Assembly (NCBI RefSeq): GCF_034263275.1
Contig: NZ_CP139559.1
Location: 6,820,001-6,884,000 of the forward strand
From: Mucilaginibacter sp. cycad4
Lineage (GTDB): Bacteria > Bacteroidota > Bacteroidia > Sphingobacteriales > Sphingobacteriaceae
DNA: 64,000 bases
Reading direction: 5' to 3'
Positions 61,346-64,000 of this stretch are shown here, in pieces (the first letter of the stretch is position 1; every line of letters starts with the position of its first letter). The translations under genes were made by a program, and so were the position numbers. The notes under the pieces are model-generated. The model was not told the DNA's origin. It searched no databases and saw only the letters and a program-made list of their open reading frames with translations.

Positions 61346-64000
61346 ATGTTAGATTTTATCAGTAAGCTTTTCGGAAGCAAATCAGAACGGGATGTAAAAA
61401 GTATACAGCCTATAGTTGAGAAAATTAAGGCTGAATATGCAAAACTTGGCTCCCTGAGTAATGATGAGCTTAGGGCTAAGACCATATATTTTAAAGAAAC
61501 CATTGCCGAAGGCCTTTCTGGCATCGACAGTGAAATACAGGGCATTAAAGATCGTACAGAAAACGAGCTTGATATGGATGTAGCAGAAAAGGTTGAGCTT
61601 TATACTCAACTTGATAAGCTTGAAAAAGACCGTAATAAAGAGCTTGAAGATATATTGATGAATATATTGCCGGAGGCATTTGCTGTAGTTAAAGAAACAG
61701 CAAGCCGCCTGTCTGCCAATAGTTCATTAGAAGTTACCGCTACCGAGTTTGACCGCACCCTTGCTGCCCGCAAACCCAACGTTACTATTAAAGGCGATAA
61801 AGCTTTTCATAGCAGCACCTGGATTGCAGCCGGCAACGAAGTTACCTGGAACATGGTTCATTATGATGTACAGCTGATTGGCGGTACCGTACTGCACCAG
61901 GGTAAAATATCAGAAATGGCAACAGGTGAAGGTAAAACGCTGGTAGCCACGCTGCCTGCATACCTGAACGCATTGGCAGGTCAGGGTGTTCACATCGTAA
62001 CCGTGAATGATTACCTGGCCCGCAGGGATAGTGAGTGGATGGGGCCGCTGTATGAGTTCCATGGTTTATCAGTTGATTGTATCGATAAGCATGAGCCAAA
62101 CTCTGAGCAGCGCCGTGCCGCTTACCTTGCTGATATTACTTTTGGTACCAATAACGAATTTGGTTTTGATTACCTGCGTGACAATATGACACGCAGCCCG
62201 GAAGAGCTGGTACAACGCAAATTGCATTATGCCATGGTGGATGAGGTTGACTCCGTTTTAATTGACGATGCCCGTACACCTTTAATTATATCAGGCCCTA
62301 TCCCACGTGGTGATGAGCATGAGTTTTATGAGTTGAAACCACGCATTGAGCGTTTGGTTAACGCGCAAAAAAACTATGTTAACGGCGTATTGAACGAAGC
62401 TAAAAAAGCGATTAACGATGGTAATACTGATGTTGACGGCGGTGGTTTAGCTTTATTACGTGCTTTCCGTGGTTTGCCAAAAAGCAAGGCATTAATCAAA
62501 TTTTTGAGTGAAGGCGGTAACCGTACCATATTGCAAAAGGTAGAGAACCACTACATGCAGGACCAGGGCAAGGAAATGCCAAAGGTTGACTCTGAGCTAT
62601 TCTTCGTTATTGACGAAAAGAACAACCAGGTTGAGCTTTCTGAAAAAGGTATCGAACTGATTACCGCTTCAGGCGAGGACCCTCACTTCTTTGTAATGCC
62701 TGATGTAGGTACTGAAATTGCCGAGATCGAAAAATCAGCATTAAGTACCGAAGAAAAGATTGCCCGCAAGGATGAGCTGATGCGTGATTTCTCCATTAAA
62801 TCTGAGCGGATCCACTCGGTTAACCAATTGTTGAAAGCTTATACGCTGTTTGAAAAAGATACCGAATACATTCTTGACGAAGGCAAGGTGAAAATAGTTG
62901 ATGAGCAAACCGGTCGTGTATTGGATGGCCGCCGTTACTCTGATGGTTTACACCAGGCTATTGAGGCTAAAGAGAATGTAAAGGTTGAGGATGCTACCCA
63001 AACCTTTGCTACTATCACCCTGCAAAACTACTTCAGGATGTACCACAAGCTTTGCGGCATGACCGGTACAGCTGTTACTGAAGCGGGCGAGTTTTGGGAG
63101 ATCTATAAACTGGATGTAGTTGAAATACCAACCAACTCCGCCATCACCCGCGAAGACAGGCAGGATTTGGTTTACCGTACCGTACGTGAAAAATACAATG
63201 CTGTTGCCGAAGAGATCGTTAAGCTAACACAAGCCGGCCGCCCGGTACTGGTAGGTACAACATCTGTTGAAATTTCTGAATTATTGAGCCGTATGCTTAA
63301 GCTGCGCGGTATCAAACATAACGTACTGAACGCCAAAATGCACCAGAAAGAGGCCGATATTGTGGCCGAAGCCGGTAAAGCAGGCACGGTGACCATTGCT
63401 ACCAACATGGCTGGTCGTGGTACGGATATTAAATTGGGCCCAGGCGTTAAAGACGCGGGCGGTTTAGCCATTGTAGGTACCGAGCGCCATGAGTCGCGCC
63501 GTGTTGACAGGCAGTTGCGCGGTCGTTCAGGTCGCCAGGGTGACCCGGGTTCTTCACAGTTCTTTGTATCGTTAGAGGATAACCTGATGCGTTTATTCGG
63601 ATCAGAGCGAATTTCCAGCCTGATGGTACGTATGGGTATTGAAGAAGGCGAGGTGATCCAGCACTCCATGATCTCTAAATCAATTGAGCGTGCACAGAAA
63701 AAAGTGGAAGAAAACAACTTCGGGATTCGTAAACGCTTACTGGAATATGACGACGTGATGAACTCACAGCGTACGGTGATCTACACTAAACGTAAAAACG
63801 CCCTGTTTGGCGAACGTTTGGATGTTGACCTGAGCAACACCATTTTTGATGTAGTTGAGGACATTGTTACCGAATATAAAGAAAGTGCCAACTACGAAGG
63901 CTTTAAGCTTGAAGTGATCCGTTTATTCTCGGTTGATATGGAGATTGATGCTGATACATTCACTGCTAAATCAATCCCGGCACTTACTGATGAAGTGTTC
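61346..64000 (+). CDS. secA: Preprotein translocase ATPase SecA (3' end beyond the window)
   Basis: The ATG at 61346 opens a frame that stays open to the window end (885 codons). Motifs include the P-loop region EMATGEGKTLVATLPAYLNA, the DEAD-like MVDEVDSVLIDDARTP, GMTGTAVTEAGEFWEIY and TNMAGRGTDIKLGPGVKDAG followed by RQLRGRSGRQGDPGSS. SecA drives Sec-dependent export. It is longer than E. coli SecA because of insertions typical of Bacteroidota (for example around residues 310-480). The remaining C-terminal part is outside the window. Confidence 0.97.
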   Translation, partial: MLDFISKLFGSKSERDVKSIQPIVEKIKAEYAKLGSLSNDELRAKTIYFKETIAEGLSGIDSEIQGIKDRTENELDMDVAEKVELYTQLDKLEKDRNKELEDILMNILPEAFAVVKETASRLSANSSLEVTATEFDRTLAARKPNVTIKGDKAFHSSTWIAAGNEVTWNMVHYDVQLIGGTVLHQGKISEMATGEGKTLVATLPAYLNALAGQGVHIVTVNDYLARRDSEWMGPLYEFHGLSVDCIDKHEPNSEQRRAAYLADITFGTNNEFGFDYLRDNMTRSPEELVQRKLHYAMVDEVDSVLIDDARTPLIISGPIPRGDEHEFYELKPRIERLVNAQKNYVNGVLNEAKKAINDGNTDVDGGGLALLRAFRGLPKSKALIKFLSEGGNRTILQKVENHYMQDQGKEMPKVDSELFFVIDEKNNQVELSEKGIELITASGEDPHFFVMPDVGTEIAEIEKSALSTEEKIARKDELMRDFSIKSERIHSVNQLLKAYTLFEKDTEYILDEGKVKIVDEQTGRVLDGRRYSDGLHQAIEAKENVKVEDATQTFATITLQNYFRMYHKLCGMTGTAVTEAGEFWEIYKLDVVEIPTNSAITREDRQDLVYRTVREKYNAVAEEIVKLTQAGRPVLVGTTSVEISELLSRMLKLRGIKHNVLNAKMHQKEADIVAEAGKAGTVTIATNMAGRGTDIKLGPGVKDAGGLAIVGTERHESRRVDRQLRGRSGRQGDPGSSQFFVSLEDNLMRLFGSERISSLMVRMGIEEGEVIQHSMISKSIERAQKKVEENNFGIRKRLLEYDDVMNSQRTVIYTKRKNALFGERLDVDLSNTIFDVVEDIVTEYKESANYEGFKLEVIRLFSVDMEIDADTFTAKSIPALTDEVF

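Noticed and set aside
63172..63717. 181-codon minus-strand frame inside secA
   Set aside because: Antisense to conserved SecA motifs; composition-driven shadow.
1..64000. CRISPR array, rRNA operon or prophage module
   Set aside because: No regularly spaced repeats, no rRNA sequence and no phage structural or integrase gene were seen; the tail-fibre-like gene stands alone.

Overview
The window looks like chromosomal DNA of a Bacteroidota bacterium, most likely family Sphingobacteriaceae (Mucilaginibacter/Pedobacter type). Supporting signs are the gene order rplM-rpsI-rpsB-tsf, a SecA of the long Bacteroidota kind, TAnnTTTG-type -7 promoter elements, tandem MacB/FtsX-type permeases of about 800 residues, and secreted proteins of families common in this phylum. 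The genus is inferred, not proven.

Layout. 1-201: 5' end of a lipoprotein gene on the minus strand. 444-6511: compact operon for a type II secretion / type IV pilus-like machine (pilin, prepilin peptidase, GspE/PilB ATPase, secretin, PilM/PilN-like and PilO-like proteins) with no GspF/PilC platform gene in the window. 7072-18643: a polymorphic-toxin locus with an OmpH/Skp-like protein, a lipoprotein, two giant RHS/YD-repeat proteins (the second ending in a predicted PD-(D/E)xK nuclease), a DUF4304-type predicted immunity protein and a second small ORF. 18644-23253: gene-poor, decayed DNA with an IS5-type transposase remnant, a possible HlyD fragment, an LTXXQ-like protein and a tail-fibre-like protein.

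23254-32219 is the most interesting part: a tight six-gene operon that reads as an NTPase-centred conflict (defence) system. It encodes a cytoplasmic subtilisin-like protease, an unrecognised protein with an EAD-like C-terminus whose gene carries one in-frame TAG, an EAD1-trypsin-like protease, an EAD-SIR2-like NADase candidate, an nSTAND NTPase with coiled coil, membrane helix and propeller-like C-terminus, and a NUC1-type endonuclease. It ends about 400 bp from the 3' end of a tRNA-Phe gene, a classic island boundary.

32884-47548 is mostly core genome: HdrC/HdrB-like Fe-S electron-transfer proteins, small conserved proteins, a PAS protein, an Omp85-type barrel, rplM-rpsI-rpsB and tsf, nagA, pyrH, and a secreted M1 aminopeptidase. 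47999-60928 is a run of five paralogous ABC-permease (MacB_PCD/FtsX) genes with no ATPase gene. The first has an anti-sigma-like N-terminal extension and a palindromic operator-like site upstream. The gaps between the five, and several gaps nearby, hold at least three families of intergenic inverted repeats. 61346-64000 is secA, cut by the window end.

Functions come from reading motifs by eye; no database search was possible.
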